Position numbers and translations under genes: made by a program
The notes under the pieces: model-generated
Databases searched by the model: none
Told to the model about the DNA's origin: nothing
Seen by the model: the letters and a program-made list of their open reading frames with translations, nothing else
Shown here: in pieces, positions 1 to 9,410 of the stretch
How positions within the stretch are numbered: the stretch's first letter is position 1
Layout: the number at the start of each line of letters is the position of its first letter
Source: Gemmatimonadota bacterium
GTDB taxonomy: Bacteria > Latescibacterota > UBA2968 > GCA-2709665
Direction: 5' to 3'
Assembly (NCBI GenBank): GCA_028877215.1
Contig: JAPPFJ010000016.1
Location: 1-64,000 of the forward strand
DNA length: 64,000 nt

Positions 1-20
1 TATTTCCGGGACGGGACACC
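1..20 (-). repeat. Partial MITE-like terminal repeat end
   Basis: The first 20 bases, tatttccgggacgggacacc, closely resemble the terminal inverted repeat of the MITE-like element at 39466-39630, where the ends read agtgttctgtcccggaaat and its near-complement. Only one end is visible here; the other would lie left of the window. This is a similarity judged by eye over about 19 bases. Confidence 0.4.
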
Positions 21-35
21 ATGCCTCGCCTGCAG

Positions 36-56
36 AGCGACTTTATCAACGGACTG
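36..56 (+). repeat. 21-base dispersed repeat, copy 1
   Basis: These 21 bases (core gcgactttatcaacggactg) recur exactly at 16812-16832, and both copies are followed by NTAG. Here the repeat lies directly upstream of the LytR_C gene; in the second copy the following bases supply the stop codon of a small membrane protein gene. Origin unknown; it may be the remnant end of a mobile element. Confidence 0.7.
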
Positions 57-63
57 ATAGCAG

Positions 64-597
64 ATGTCACGGAAGATCATCCTGCTTGCTTTGGGGGCGT
101 TGACCTTTGCAGGGTTTGCCGTCTTCGACATCCAGCGACGGCTGCCGTCGGGACCCCCTTCAGCCGTATCAGATCCTGAACCCTTCGCCGCGCCGAAGCC
201 GGAATCTCTCGCCGTACCGATTCCGGATTCTCTCCCCGTGCCGAAACGGGAACTTTCATCGAATACCATGCCGGATACGATTCAGGCGATCCGAATCGAA
301 GTACTCAACGGATGCGGCGTTGCCGGGGTCGCCGAAAGGGTTGGGCGTTACCTGCGGGAAGCGGGTTTCGACGTCATGACGTGGAAAAATGCCGATAGCT
401 TCAACTATCCCGAAACCATCGTGATCGACCGGGCCGGCAAACTTGAAAACGCCCGCACGGTGGCCGGTGCGATGGGACTTCGGACGCACATTCAACAGAT
501 CGTACATGACCCGTATCGCATCGAGCAGGTTGCGGTAATTATCGGCAGGGATTACGAACGCCTGGGTATCTTGTCTCCGGACCGGCCGCAACGATAG
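64..597 (+). CDS. LytR C-terminal (LytR_C) domain membrane protein
   Basis: A 177-residue protein with one N-terminal membrane segment (about residues 4-23), a proline-rich linker (about 28-66) and a LytR_C-like domain from about residue 73, recognisable by IRIEVLNGCGVAGVAERV. LytR_C domains occur at the end of LytR-CpsA-Psr wall-assembly proteins and as stand-alone anchored proteins; their exact role is unclear. There is no LCP catalytic domain here, so this is the stand-alone form facing the periplasm. It sits 44 bp upstream of rsfS, probably co-transcribed. No clear ribosome binding site precedes the ATG; the 21-base repeat lies in its leader. Confidence 0.75.
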   Translation: MSRKIILLALGALTFAGFAVFDIQRRLPSGPPSAVSDPEPFAAPKPESLAVPIPDSLPVPKRELSSNTMPDTIQAIRIEVLNGCGVAGVAERVGRYLREAGFDVMTWKNADSFNYPETIVIDRAGKLENARTVAGAMGLRTHIQQIVHDPYRIEQVAVIIGRDYERLGILSPDRPQR

Positions 598-641
598 CCG
601 CGAACGCGACAGCAGGCGTCCTGCCACGGAACGGAACCGAA

Positions 642-1043
642 TTGTCCAATCAGATACGTGAAATACTGGACCTCTGCATCGAATGCCTTCAGTCCCGAAA
701 GGGCGAAGACCTTCTTCTGATCGATTTGCGCGCGGTCTCCGACGTCGCCGACTACTTTATTATCTGTACCGGCAATTCGGGCGTGCACGTCAAAGCCCTG
801 GCGGACGCGCTTCAGGAAGACACGAAAGCGGCGGGCTACCGTCCGTGGCATATCGAGGGACAGGAATCGCGTACCTGGGTTCTGTTTGACTACATCGACG
901 TGGTCGTGCACATCTTCCAGCCCAGGGCGCGGGCGTTCTATCGCCTCGAACGCCTGTGGGGCGACGCCCCATCGGAACGGATCGAAGAAGACCCCTCACT
1001 CGCCGAAGCATCCTCCGTTGAACGTCCCGCGGAACTTTCCTAG
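642..1043 (+). CDS. rsfS: Ribosomal silencing factor RsfS (Iojap family)
   Basis: A 133-residue protein matching the RsfS/Iojap family: an N-terminal helix, DLRAVSDVADYFIICTG at about residues 28-44, and the C-terminal WVLFDYIDVVVHIF strand pattern followed by FYRLERLWGDAP. RsfS binds L14 (uL14) on the large ribosomal subunit and blocks subunit joining when nutrients are scarce. The start is a TTG at 642; no in-frame ATG is better placed. The last 20 or so residues after GDAP are poorly conserved acidic tail. It lies between a LytR_C gene and mtnA on the same strand with short gaps. Confidence 0.92.
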   Translation: MSNQIREILDLCIECLQSRKGEDLLLIDLRAVSDVADYFIICTGNSGVHVKALADALQEDTKAAGYRPWHIEGQESRTWVLFDYIDVVVHIFQPRARAFYRLERLWGDAPSERIEEDPSLAEASSVERPAELS

Positions 1044-1061
1044 AATAAACGGATCCGACCG

Positions 1062-2102
<1,041 letters not shown>

Positions 2103-2141
2103 TTCATACAACAACATAAACCGGCGTTCCGGTTCCAATCG

Positions 2142-3512
2142 CTATTGCCACATGTTTACGCCCTCGCAACCGAATGCCGGCAGCAATACAATGTGGTCGC
2201 CGGTCTCGATCAGCCGTTCCCTGAGTAGCCTGTGGTGCCGGGCGATTTCATCCTGGAAGTCGGGGTGATCGATCAGGTTCCTCCGCTCGCACGGATCGGC
2301 TTCAAGATCGAAGAACTGCCACGCGCCCGCGCCCATTTTGTCTCCCCGGACGGTATACTTGTACCGCCTGCTGCGAAAACCGCGCCACACCCACCTGTTG
2401 AACGCCATTCCCTTTCGGAGTTCCGCCACAAACTCCAGCAGTACGCCTTCCCGATCCAGCGAGTCAATCTCTCCGCGAATCAGAGGAGACAGGTCCGTAC
2501 CCGGCAGGTGTTCGCCGGGGGTCAAACCCGCCAGACCCAGCAGCGTCGGGAAAAAATCCTCCGTGCAGATCGGATCCTCGATGGCGGCACCCGCACGACC
2601 TGAAAAACGGGGGTCGAAGATTATCGCTGGAATACCCACGGATTCCTCGTACGGCCACTGCTTCCCCTTCAGTCCGTGGCTGCCGCCCAGTTCGCCGTGG
2701 TCCGACACAAACATCACAACGGTATTTTCCGCCAGGCCCTGCGCCTCCAGAAAGTCCATCATCCGCTTGACGTTGGCATCCAGATTCTCCACCATCGCGT
2801 AATAGCGCTTGCGATCCAGCACGAATGCACCGGACCGCGCCGCGTCGGGCGCCTCGAAATTGGGCGGCAGTTCAATCTCCCTGGCTTCCCAAGCCGCCTG
2901 AATGTCGGGCGGCGCTTCGAACGGGTCGTGCGGCGGCTCGACCGAAATGACCATACAGAAGGGCCTGATCGAATCCCGCTCCGATGCAAGGTAGTTCATT
3001 CCGATATCGTACAATCCGTCGGTTTGATAGCCTTCGACGGGCCGCGGCGTCGGGTCGTCGTCCTCGAAATAGTACGTGTCGAAGGGCGCGTTTCTGAGTT
3101 CGAATCCGAACCACTTCTCCCAGCGGCCCTGGTATGCCCGGGGCACCGGCGTACGCCCGCACTCGAGCGCGGAACCCATTCTTCCGTGACCGCCGTCCAG
3201 ATGCCACTTTCCCACGTAGACCGTTTCGTACCCAGCCTCATTGAACGCATCGGCTAAGGTGTATTCCGTGGGTGACATCCGGTACTCGATACCGGGGACC
3301 TTCCGGCTGTGGGCGTACTCTCCCGTCATGAACGTGAACCGGAACGGCACGCAGATCGGATAGGTCGAACAGGCGTTCGAGAATCTGACGCCCCTCGTCG
3401 CAAGTCCGTCGATATGCGGCGTCTTCAGGTTCACGTCGCCGTGAATCGACAGGGCGTCACGACGCAGCTGATCGCACATCAGTACCAGTATGTTGGGTCT
3501 TTCGGACATCAC
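2142..3512 (-). CDS. Sulfatase (type I, formylglycine-dependent)
   Basis: A 456-residue sulfatase of the alkaline-phosphatase fold. The N-terminal metal site is visible as PNILVLMCDQLRRDAL. The active-site signature is CVPFR followed by four residues and TG (Cys54, Arg58), so the nucleophile would be the formylglycine made from Cys54 by a formylglycine-generating enzyme; none is in the window. YVGKWHLDGGH (about residue 100) and FVSDHGELGG are further family motifs. No signal peptide is apparent, suggesting a cytoplasmic enzyme. It is the last gene of the minus-strand cluster, one base after the preceding dehydrogenase. The substrate (a sulfated sugar or small organic sulfate) cannot be read from sequence. 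Confidence 0.9.
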   Translation of the reverse strand: MMSERPNILVLMCDQLRRDALSIHGDVNLKTPHIDGLATRGVRFSNACSTYPICVPFRFTFMTGEYAHSRKVPGIEYRMSPTEYTLADAFNEAGYETVYVGKWHLDGGHGRMGSALECGRTPVPRAYQGRWEKWFGFELRNAPFDTYYFEDDDPTPRPVEGYQTDGLYDIGMNYLASERDSIRPFCMVISVEPPHDPFEAPPDIQAAWEAREIELPPNFEAPDAARSGAFVLDRKRYYAMVENLDANVKRMMDFLEAQGLAENTVVMFVSDHGELGGSHGLKGKQWPYEESVGIPAIIFDPRFSGRAGAAIEDPICTEDFFPTLLGLAGLTPGEHLPGTDLSPLIRGEIDSLDREGVLLEFVAELRKGMAFNRWVWRGFRSRRYKYTVRGDKMGAGAWQFFDLEADPCERRNLIDHPDFQDEIARHHRLLRERLIETGDHIVLLPAFGCEGVNMWQ

Positions 3513-3513
3513 G

Positions 3514-4488
3514 TTACCCGTCCTCCTGCCGGTATTCCGGATTCACCAGGTTTTCGGGTTCTTCTCCCAGCAGCACCCTGCGGGTCTCCATCGCGGCGCG
3601 TTCCCGGAGTTCGATCAGGGACTCCGCCGAATAAAACGCCGCATGGGGCGTATGAATCACCTGGGGCATCCCGATAAGCCGGTCGCCCTCGCCCGGCGGC
3701 TCCGCGACACGGACATCCAGGGCGGCCCCCGCGATCTCGCCCGCATCCAGCGCATCGGCCAGCGCGGTCTCGTCCACGATATCGCCTCGCGACGTATTGA
3801 CCAGGCAGGCCGTGGGTTTCATCCTGCGAAGGGCATTCGTGTCGATAAGTCCCCGCGTCGCATCCGTGGAGGGACAGTGGACCGAAACGTAGTCCGACGT
3901 GTCCAGCAACACATCCAGCGATACGGCCTCGACGCCGCGGGCCGCGGTGGTCCCGGGCGCCAGCGACGGCGCCGTTGTCAAAACACGAAGCCCGAACGGC
4001 GCCGCGCGGAGCGCGACCTCCCGTGCGATGCGGCCGAAACCGATAAGTCCCAGCGTTTGCCCGGTCAGGCGATTCAGGGGCAGGCATGCCTGTATATCCC
4101 ATACATCCCCCCGAACCGAACGGTCAAAACCCGCCACCTTCCGAGACAGCGCCAGCAACAGCGCCATCGCGTGTTCCGCCACGTCCGACATACAATAGTC
4201 CGGCACGAACGCCACGGGAATCTTCCGGGCGGTTGCGCAGGCCACGTCTATATTGTCCAACCCCACGCCGTATCGCGTGACCACCTTCAGATCCGGCAGC
4301 GCGGCCTCGATAACCCGCCTCGTCGTCTGGGCCCAGCAGGTCATGATGCCGCTTGCGCCGACGGCCAGCCGCGCCAGCGTCTCTTCGTTGCCATCCGGCG
4401 CGGGCACAAGTTCGACCCCGATCCCCTCCAGGACGCCATGTTCCACACTGAGGTCGGCCCACGCATAGTCCGTGACCAGGACCCGCAT
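3514..4488 (-). CDS. D-isomer-specific 2-hydroxyacid dehydrogenase (CtBP/SerA-like)
   Basis: A 324-residue NAD-dependent 2-hydroxyacid dehydrogenase. The Rossmann motif GLIGFGRIA lies at about 147-155, and the catalytic triad is present as NTSRGD (Arg234), AEPP (Glu263) and HTPHA (His282). These enzymes reduce 2-keto acids to D-2-hydroxyacids or the reverse. The ATG at 4488 was chosen over an upstream in-frame start because it follows a strong GGAGGG ribosome binding site and begins the conserved MRVLVTDY strand. It stops one base before the sulfatase start and begins 46 bases after the M20 hydrolase, within the catabolic cluster. The exact substrate is unknown. Confidence 0.88.
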   Translation of the reverse strand: MRVLVTDYAWADLSVEHGVLEGIGVELVPAPDGNEETLARLAVGASGIMTCWAQTTRRVIEAALPDLKVVTRYGVGLDNIDVACATARKIPVAFVPDYCMSDVAEHAMALLLALSRKVAGFDRSVRGDVWDIQACLPLNRLTGQTLGLIGFGRIAREVALRAAPFGLRVLTTAPSLAPGTTAARGVEAVSLDVLLDTSDYVSVHCPSTDATRGLIDTNALRRMKPTACLVNTSRGDIVDETALADALDAGEIAGAALDVRVAEPPGEGDRLIGMPQVIHTPHAAFYSAESLIELRERAAMETRRVLLGEEPENLVNPEYRQEDG

Positions 4489-4534
4489 CAGAATCCCTCC
4501 GATCGGTTTCCGCCGAAACGGGCTTCGACAAGTA

Positions 4535-5875
4535 TTACGCGCAGAAGCGACAGACGATATCAAATAGCACCCGGGTTGCGAAAGCCAGATTCTCTAAGGA
4601 TGTGCGTTCGTCGTGCCCGTGAATCAGCTGCCATTCCTCTTCTCCGGGGGCTCCCCGATAGGGCATGAACCCGTACACCTGCGTCGACGGCCTTCGCGGA
4701 CAGATGTGTTTGGCATCCGTTCCCCCCGTGGATTGCGACGGCACGACGTGCGCCGCCGGATCGTGATCCGCCATCACCTCCACGATTGTCCGGTACAACG
4801 GCGAGTCGATCCCTGCCTCCAGAGGGGGGCTGTACTGGTCTATTTCGATTCGGACGTCGTCTCCGATGAGCGGTCGGATCTCTTCGAAGAAACTTGCATC
4901 CGTCTGTCCGGGCGCCAGTCTGCCGTCGACCCACGCTGTGGCCTCGGCGGGAATGACGTTGATCTTCTGTCCGGCATCCAGCATGGTCACGGAAGCGGTA
5001 TTTCGCAGCGACGCTCGCAGGTTCGACACGAATTCAGCCCCCAGCGGAAGCGATTCGAGCGCCGCCTCGCTGTGTGCGGGCTCCAGGACACGGCGCAGCC
5101 TGTCCGCGGTGCGGGCATCCTGGGTTTCGGCGATCCTCTCGAGATACGCCCGGACCGTCTCCGAGGGATGCATCGGCAACTCGGCCCGCCCCAGGGCGGC
5201 GACCGCTTCCGACAGCCTCACCACGGCGTTTTCACGGTGCGGTCTGGAGCCGTGTCCGGGCTGACCGCCGGCCGCCATTCGGAATCTGCAGATACCCTTC
5301 TGTCCGGTCTGGCAGGTATAGAACCGGGCATCGCCCACCCGGAATTCCGCGCCGCCGCCCTCCGTCAGCACAAACGGCGCGTCGACCTGCTCCGGATGGT
5401 TGTCCAGCAGCCAGCCGACACCGTGGTCTCCCTTGCCCGCCTCTTCATCCGCCGTGGCCGCGAATATCACGTCACGCTTCAGATCGATCCGTTGCCGCTT
5501 CAACAACAAAAACACCATCAATTCCGCCGCGACCATGTTTTTCATATCCAGCGCGCCGCGGCCCCAGACGTACCCGTCGTGCACCTGTCCCCCGAACGGC
5601 GGATGACGCCACCGGTCGGGTTCCACCGCGACCACGTCCGTATGCCCCAGCAACACCAGCGGTTCGCCGCCAGCGGAAAGCCGGGCCGTCACGTTTCCCC
5701 GCCCCGGCTTCGACTCGGTCACCCTTGGATCGAACCCTTCGCGACGCAACACGCCTGCGAGGTACTTCGCGGCGAGTATCTCGTTTCCCGGTGGATTGGT
5801 CGTGTCCAGGCGGATCAGATCCTGAAGGTATCCCGTCACCTCGTCCCGGACCGCATTCCAGTCGATCTGTCCCAA
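4535..5875 (-). CDS. M20 family metallohydrolase (ArgE/DapE/carboxypeptidase-like)
   Basis: A 446-residue M20 peptidase. Metal-binding motifs are in order: LLGHTDVV (His78, Asp80), GALDMKN (Asp110) and ADEEAG (Glu144-Glu145), with the insertion dimerisation domain around residues 200-320. Family members remove N-acyl groups or C-terminal residues from small amides and peptides (ArgE, DapE, carmosine- and carboxypeptidase-like). No signal peptide is seen. The start is a TTG behind GGGAGG with 5 bases spacing. The protein sits in the middle of the minus-strand cluster. Which amide it cleaves is not clear; the dehydrogenase and amidohydrolase neighbours suggest use of a modified amino acid or sugar acid. 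Confidence 0.88.
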   Translation of the reverse strand: MGQIDWNAVRDEVTGYLQDLIRLDTTNPPGNEILAAKYLAGVLRREGFDPRVTESKPGRGNVTARLSAGGEPLVLLGHTDVVAVEPDRWRHPPFGGQVHDGYVWGRGALDMKNMVAAELMVFLLLKRQRIDLKRDVIFAATADEEAGKGDHGVGWLLDNHPEQVDAPFVLTEGGGAEFRVGDARFYTCQTGQKGICRFRMAAGGQPGHGSRPHRENAVVRLSEAVAALGRAELPMHPSETVRAYLERIAETQDARTADRLRRVLEPAHSEAALESLPLGAEFVSNLRASLRNTASVTMLDAGQKINVIPAEATAWVDGRLAPGQTDASFFEEIRPLIGDDVRIEIDQYSPPLEAGIDSPLYRTIVEVMADHDPAAHVVPSQSTGGTDAKHICPRRPSTQVYGFMPYRGAPGEEEWQLIHGHDERTSLENLAFATRVLFDIVCRFCA

Positions 5876-5984
5876 TCCTGCCTCCCGCGAATCGGGGAAT
5901 CTTCTTCACTGCAGCCAGGGTTGCTGAACGCGCTCCATCCGGCGGCGGCCGGAGGAACAGGCGACACAATCCATTGGAGGATCC

Positions 5985-7436
5985 TCAAAGATCCAGAGAT
6001 TCCGCCGACCAGTCTTCCAGCGGGGTAAAGCGCGTGGTGTCCAGCTCGAATCCGTAACCGAACGGCGCAGCAACAACGCTGCCGATATCCAGCCGGCCGC
6101 CCCGAACGTCCAGCGTCGGAAACCCGGCGTCGTGACGGCGGTAGAGGCCGCCGTGATTCCGGAGGACCTGCTCCTGTACGTCCCGGGGATACATGCGCAA
6201 CCCCGTGAAATAGTGATGACCGTTGCGCTCGGTATGCCCCACGCCCAGGCACGCGGCCACCGCCAGATCCTGCAGCAGCGCGACGGGGCCGACGTTCCCC
6301 AGGTCCTCGCTGCTCAGAACGTATCTCCGGCCGGGGTCCTTCTTCCGTCTGTCCGCGATGAGACAGGCGCTGGCGATACCTTTGAAGATCCCCTTGCAAT
6401 TCTTGTGGCTGGTTCCCGCGTATCCCAGTTCCAGCGCTTCCGCCGCGCTGGTCAGCGTCCCGTCGGACTCGTCGATAATCATCGGCGGACGGCCCGGCCA
6501 GTCGCGCATCGCCCGCCCCACTGCCACGCCCAGGGCGACGTCCCGCTTCAGCGGCTGCTCAACAAACAGCAGCCGTCCCATGAACGCGTCGAGCGACGGG
6601 TCCGACGCAATCGATTCCCACAACGCGCGGAACGGATCGATTTCGGTGTATTGCTCGTTACCGTCCAGCGTAAACGCGTAGTCAGTTCCGGAATGTCGTT
6701 CCATCAACGTGGCGATGTCCTTCAGCCGTTCCGCGTCCTGATCCGAATCGCCGCACAGCTTGATTTTCAAATGCGACAGACCGTACGTCTTTATGCTGGC
6801 TTCGAGAGATTGCGGAAGGCCGTCGTCCACGCGTTCGTCCGTCGGGACGTCCGCATCTGTCAGGGGATCGGTCAACCCCACGGTATGGCGCGCCACAATC
6901 GACCTGCTCGCGCGTTCGGGCAGCAATGCCCGGGGTTCCGTCCCGCCCAGTTCGCGGTTGATCTCTCCCAGCCGAATGCCGAAGGCATTTTTACGTAATG
7001 CACTTTCGAACCTTGCCCCAATGTTCCGGCAAAACGCGTCGATTAGAGCGCGCTCGACCAGGCTCACGCCGAAACCCCACAGCAATGGCGGGTACGGTGT
7101 GCCTGCAGCCCATTCCTTCTGACCGTTGTAGATTTCCCGCCAGAAACCATAGACGGATTCCGCCGGACCCGCCGCCAGAGCCAGCCGGCACGCCTGCCGG
7201 ATGACCGCAAGCATTTCCTCGAGGTCGTCCTCGAATGACGCCTCGGGGTTCTTCGTAAACCACTTGGGCGGGAGCCCGTCCGCGGCGAGTCCCACCGCGA
7301 GGCGTCCGTCGATCTCCGCGGTCACCCGGACGAACAGATGGGGCACGGCGACGAGAGACGCGATCCCGTATCGGAAGGGCATCCGCGCTCTCATATTCAG
7401 GACGTTCAGGACAACGTCTTTTATCGCGATCGACAT
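5985..7436 (-). CDS. Enolase-superfamily (mandelate racemase/muconate lactonizing-like) protein
   Basis: A 483-residue enolase-superfamily protein. Putative general bases HLKIKL (Lys224, Lys226), metal ligands LDGNE (Asp258), FVEQP (Glu293) and IIDESD (Asp322/Glu323), and a second-face lysine in SHKNCKG (Lys345) are in the expected order for the barrel. The chain is about 80-100 residues longer than typical family members, with insertions around residues 145-210. Members abstract an alpha-proton from a carboxylate and then dehydrate, racemise or cycloisomerise it. It begins six bases after the amidohydrolase stop. It is a divergent subgroup, so the reaction is not assigned. Confidence 0.8.
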   Translation of the reverse strand: MSIAIKDVVLNVLNMRARMPFRYGIASLVAVPHLFVRVTAEIDGRLAVGLAADGLPPKWFTKNPEASFEDDLEEMLAVIRQACRLALAAGPAESVYGFWREIYNGQKEWAAGTPYPPLLWGFGVSLVERALIDAFCRNIGARFESALRKNAFGIRLGEINRELGGTEPRALLPERASRSIVARHTVGLTDPLTDADVPTDERVDDGLPQSLEASIKTYGLSHLKIKLCGDSDQDAERLKDIATLMERHSGTDYAFTLDGNEQYTEIDPFRALWESIASDPSLDAFMGRLLFVEQPLKRDVALGVAVGRAMRDWPGRPPMIIDESDGTLTSAAEALELGYAGTSHKNCKGIFKGIASACLIADRRKKDPGRRYVLSSEDLGNVGPVALLQDLAVAACLGVGHTERNGHHYFTGLRMYPRDVQEQVLRNHGGLYRRHDAGFPTLDVRGGRLDIGSVVAAPFGYGFELDTTRFTPLEDWSAESLDL

Positions 7437-7442
7437 GATCGT

Positions 7443-8279
7443 TCAATTCCCTTCCAGCCCAATCACGCGCACCGCGTTCCGATGCAGAATGTCCTCCAAC
7501 GCCTCGGGATCGTCCACCATCCGTCTCAGGAAAGGCAGACTCTTCGCCGCAAAACACCCCGGCGGATAGTCGGTTCCCCGCCCATCCACACACGGGCAAT
7601 CCGTGGCGAACAGGAGTTTCCGCCGGTGGCGCTTCAGAAAGTCCCTGCCGAACGCCTCGTCCCGGGTGATGGCCCCCAGTCCCGACCCCGCCGAAAGGTC
7701 CGCGTATACATTCTCGTAATCGGACAGCAGCCGGTCCGCCAGTCCGCCCGGAACCACCGGCCCAGTCGGGTATAGCGTCTCCTCCGGCGGCGGCACCTCA
7801 GCGCTGATATTGGACCACCAGGACTGCGCGTGCCCGATGAACCTGATGTCACGGAACTTGCGCACGAGCGTTTCCAAATGCGCGATACCCTGGTTGTAAC
7901 CCCGACTCCCCTCCTGGAAATGCCACGTAACGGGCCAGCGCATCTCGTTGCAGAAGGCCAGCACGCGCTCCAGACCGGGATGATTCAACGGCAGGTGCTG
8001 TTTCTGCTCCCCGTATCCCTTGAACACGCCCGTTGCCGCGCGTCGTTCGAGTTCCGCAACCGCGTCGTCCCGTGTCACGTCCACGTGGCAGAAGGGAATG
8101 ACTCTGTCCGGGTACCTCTCATGCGCCCGAGCCACCGTTTCGGTGAGCCACTCGTACTCCCTGTCGGCCGTTTCGATAGGAAGGAATACGGCCTTCTCCG
8201 CCCCGATACCGTCGATATGCCCGATCGTATTCTCGATACTCCTGCCCAGATGTCCGATATGCAGATGGGCATCGATCAT
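7443..8279 (-). CDS. Amidohydrolase-related protein (amidohydrolase 2 family)
   Basis: A 278-residue TIM-barrel metal-dependent hydrolase. The N-terminal metal motif is DAHLHIGH (His4, His6); later ligands are suggested by WHFQEG, FIGHAQSWW and FATDCP near the C-terminus. The family includes decarboxylases and lactonases acting on small carboxylates (ACMSD, pyrone or sugar-lactone hydrolases). Its ATG overlaps the stop codon of the SelA-fold gene (ATGA, 8276-8279), so the two are translationally coupled. No signal peptide. Substrate unknown. Confidence 0.85.
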   Translation of the reverse strand: MIDAHLHIGHLGRSIENTIGHIDGIGAEKAVFLPIETADREYEWLTETVARAHERYPDRVIPFCHVDVTRDDAVAELERRAATGVFKGYGEQKQHLPLNHPGLERVLAFCNEMRWPVTWHFQEGSRGYNQGIAHLETLVRKFRDIRFIGHAQSWWSNISAEVPPPEETLYPTGPVVPGGLADRLLSDYENVYADLSAGSGLGAITRDEAFGRDFLKRHRRKLLFATDCPCVDGRGTDYPPGCFAAKSLPFLRRMVDDPEALEDILHRNAVRVIGLEGN

Positions 8280-9370
8280 CGGCCAAGCTCCTCCTTCAAT
8301 CGACGGCCGACGATCTCCTCATCGCCGGGCGTCAGCGTCATCGGATCCACCACGATTCCTGTCCCGCTTGAACGGACCGCTACCGGCGGCTCCCCTTCCC
8401 GCATCGCCCGTATCACCCGGAGGGTTTCACTCTCATCCAGATCAACGTACGCCCTGGGTGCGAAATCGGGAGAAGCCTGCTGGCCCTCGCCCAAAACATA
8501 CGTTGCGGCGCCTGGAACCTCCGCCACGAGTTCAACCACCCGCTTCGCCTGTCGATGCCAGGTTGTCCGGTCCTCCTCGTCGCTCCCGTCCAGAAACAGG
8601 TCCACCGCCGCCAGCAGCCCGAGGATCTCTTCCTTGCCGACCTTCATGCCGCGGCCCACGGCGCTGAACGGACTCGCATTCAACCGGACCGCGTCCACGT
8701 AATCGCTCTTTCCCAGGACCAGACCCGTACATTGAGGGCCCCGAAGACCCTTGCCGCCGCTGAACACAACCAGGCTCGCGCCGACGCCCGCAACCTCCGT
8801 GAGATTTGTCCTGGGCGGAAGCTGCGCCGCGGCGTCTACCACCACCGGGACTCCCATCCGGTCGGCCCCGGCAACCACCTCTTCGAGCTGCGCCCTACTC
8901 TGCGTGCCCAGGAAGTGGACCACGGCCGCCGTCCGCTCCGTGATCCCGCCCAGGATGTCCCCGACCGCCACCTCGGTCCTGCTGCCTACCCGCACCAGCC
9001 TGCCGCCGCAGACCTCGATCCCCTGATGGATATAGGTGTGGGAGTCGACGAGACTGACCACGAACTCATTCCGCCAGCCTTCGGTATGCGGCAATGTCCG
9101 TGCCCTCTTCTCGTCCGTACCTGTCAGGCAGGCTGCCGCGCACAGCTGCATGCCGCTTGCCGCGCCGCACGACACGAACGCCGCATCGACGCCGATTTTT
9201 CCCGCCAGGTACCGGCCCGCCCGTACGTTCAGTTCCGGAAGATCGACGAACGCTCCCGCCGCCGCCTGCATGGCATCCAGCACTTCGGCCGGCATCAGAC
9301 TTCCGCCGAGGGTCGTGATCGTTCCGCTGGCGTTTATGAACGGTTTTACACCAAGGTCGCTGTAGTTCAT
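8276..9370 (-). CDS. SelA-fold PLP-dependent enzyme (DgaE/SelA-like)
   Basis: A 364-residue PLP enzyme of the L-seryl-tRNA(Sec) selenium transferase-like superfamily. KPFINASGTITTLGG opens the fold, VVVDAAAQ (Asp179) holds the cofactor ring nitrogen, and VFSGGKGLRGPQ (Lys207) supplies the Schiff-base lysine. Similar proteins in sugar-acid operons are D-glucosaminate-6-phosphate ammonia-lyases and related beta-eliminases. It lacks the N-terminal extension of true SelA and sits in a catabolic operon, so it is not proposed as the selenium transferase. The ATG at 9370 is preferred over the adjacent ATG at 9373 for spacing to GGAG; an upstream in-frame start at 9418 is poorly supported. Confidence 0.83.
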   Translation of the reverse strand: MNYSDLGVKPFINASGTITTLGGSLMPAEVLDAMQAAAGAFVDLPELNVRAGRYLAGKIGVDAAFVSCGAASGMQLCAAACLTGTDEKRARTLPHTEGWRNEFVVSLVDSHTYIHQGIEVCGGRLVRVGSRTEVAVGDILGGITERTAAVVHFLGTQSRAQLEEVVAGADRMGVPVVVDAAAQLPPRTNLTEVAGVGASLVVFSGGKGLRGPQCTGLVLGKSDYVDAVRLNASPFSAVGRGMKVGKEEILGLLAAVDLFLDGSDEEDRTTWHRQAKRVVELVAEVPGAATYVLGEGQQASPDFAPRAYVDLDESETLRVIRAMREGEPPVAVRSSGTGIVVDPMTLTPGDEEIVGRRLKEELGR

Positions 9371-9410
9371 CATGTTCTCCACTGGTTCTGATGAAAAAGA
9401 GCTGTGCCAC

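Noticed and set aside
2116..2136. Small hairpin aaccggcgttccggtt as mtnA/sulfatase terminator
   Set aside because: Six-base stem without a T run; too weak to call.
3490..4668. 392-codon open frame antisense to the 2-hydroxyacid dehydrogenase
   Set aside because: Same reason: shadow frame, no motif.
4613..6028. 471-codon open frame antisense to the M20 hydrolase
   Set aside because: Shadow of a high-GC gene; composition rich in Arg/His/Pro, typical of antisense frames.
8276..9370. Candidate selA for the selenoprotein
   Set aside because: Protein has the SelA fold but lacks the N-terminal region of true SelA and sits in a catabolic operon; more likely an ammonia-lyase-type enzyme.
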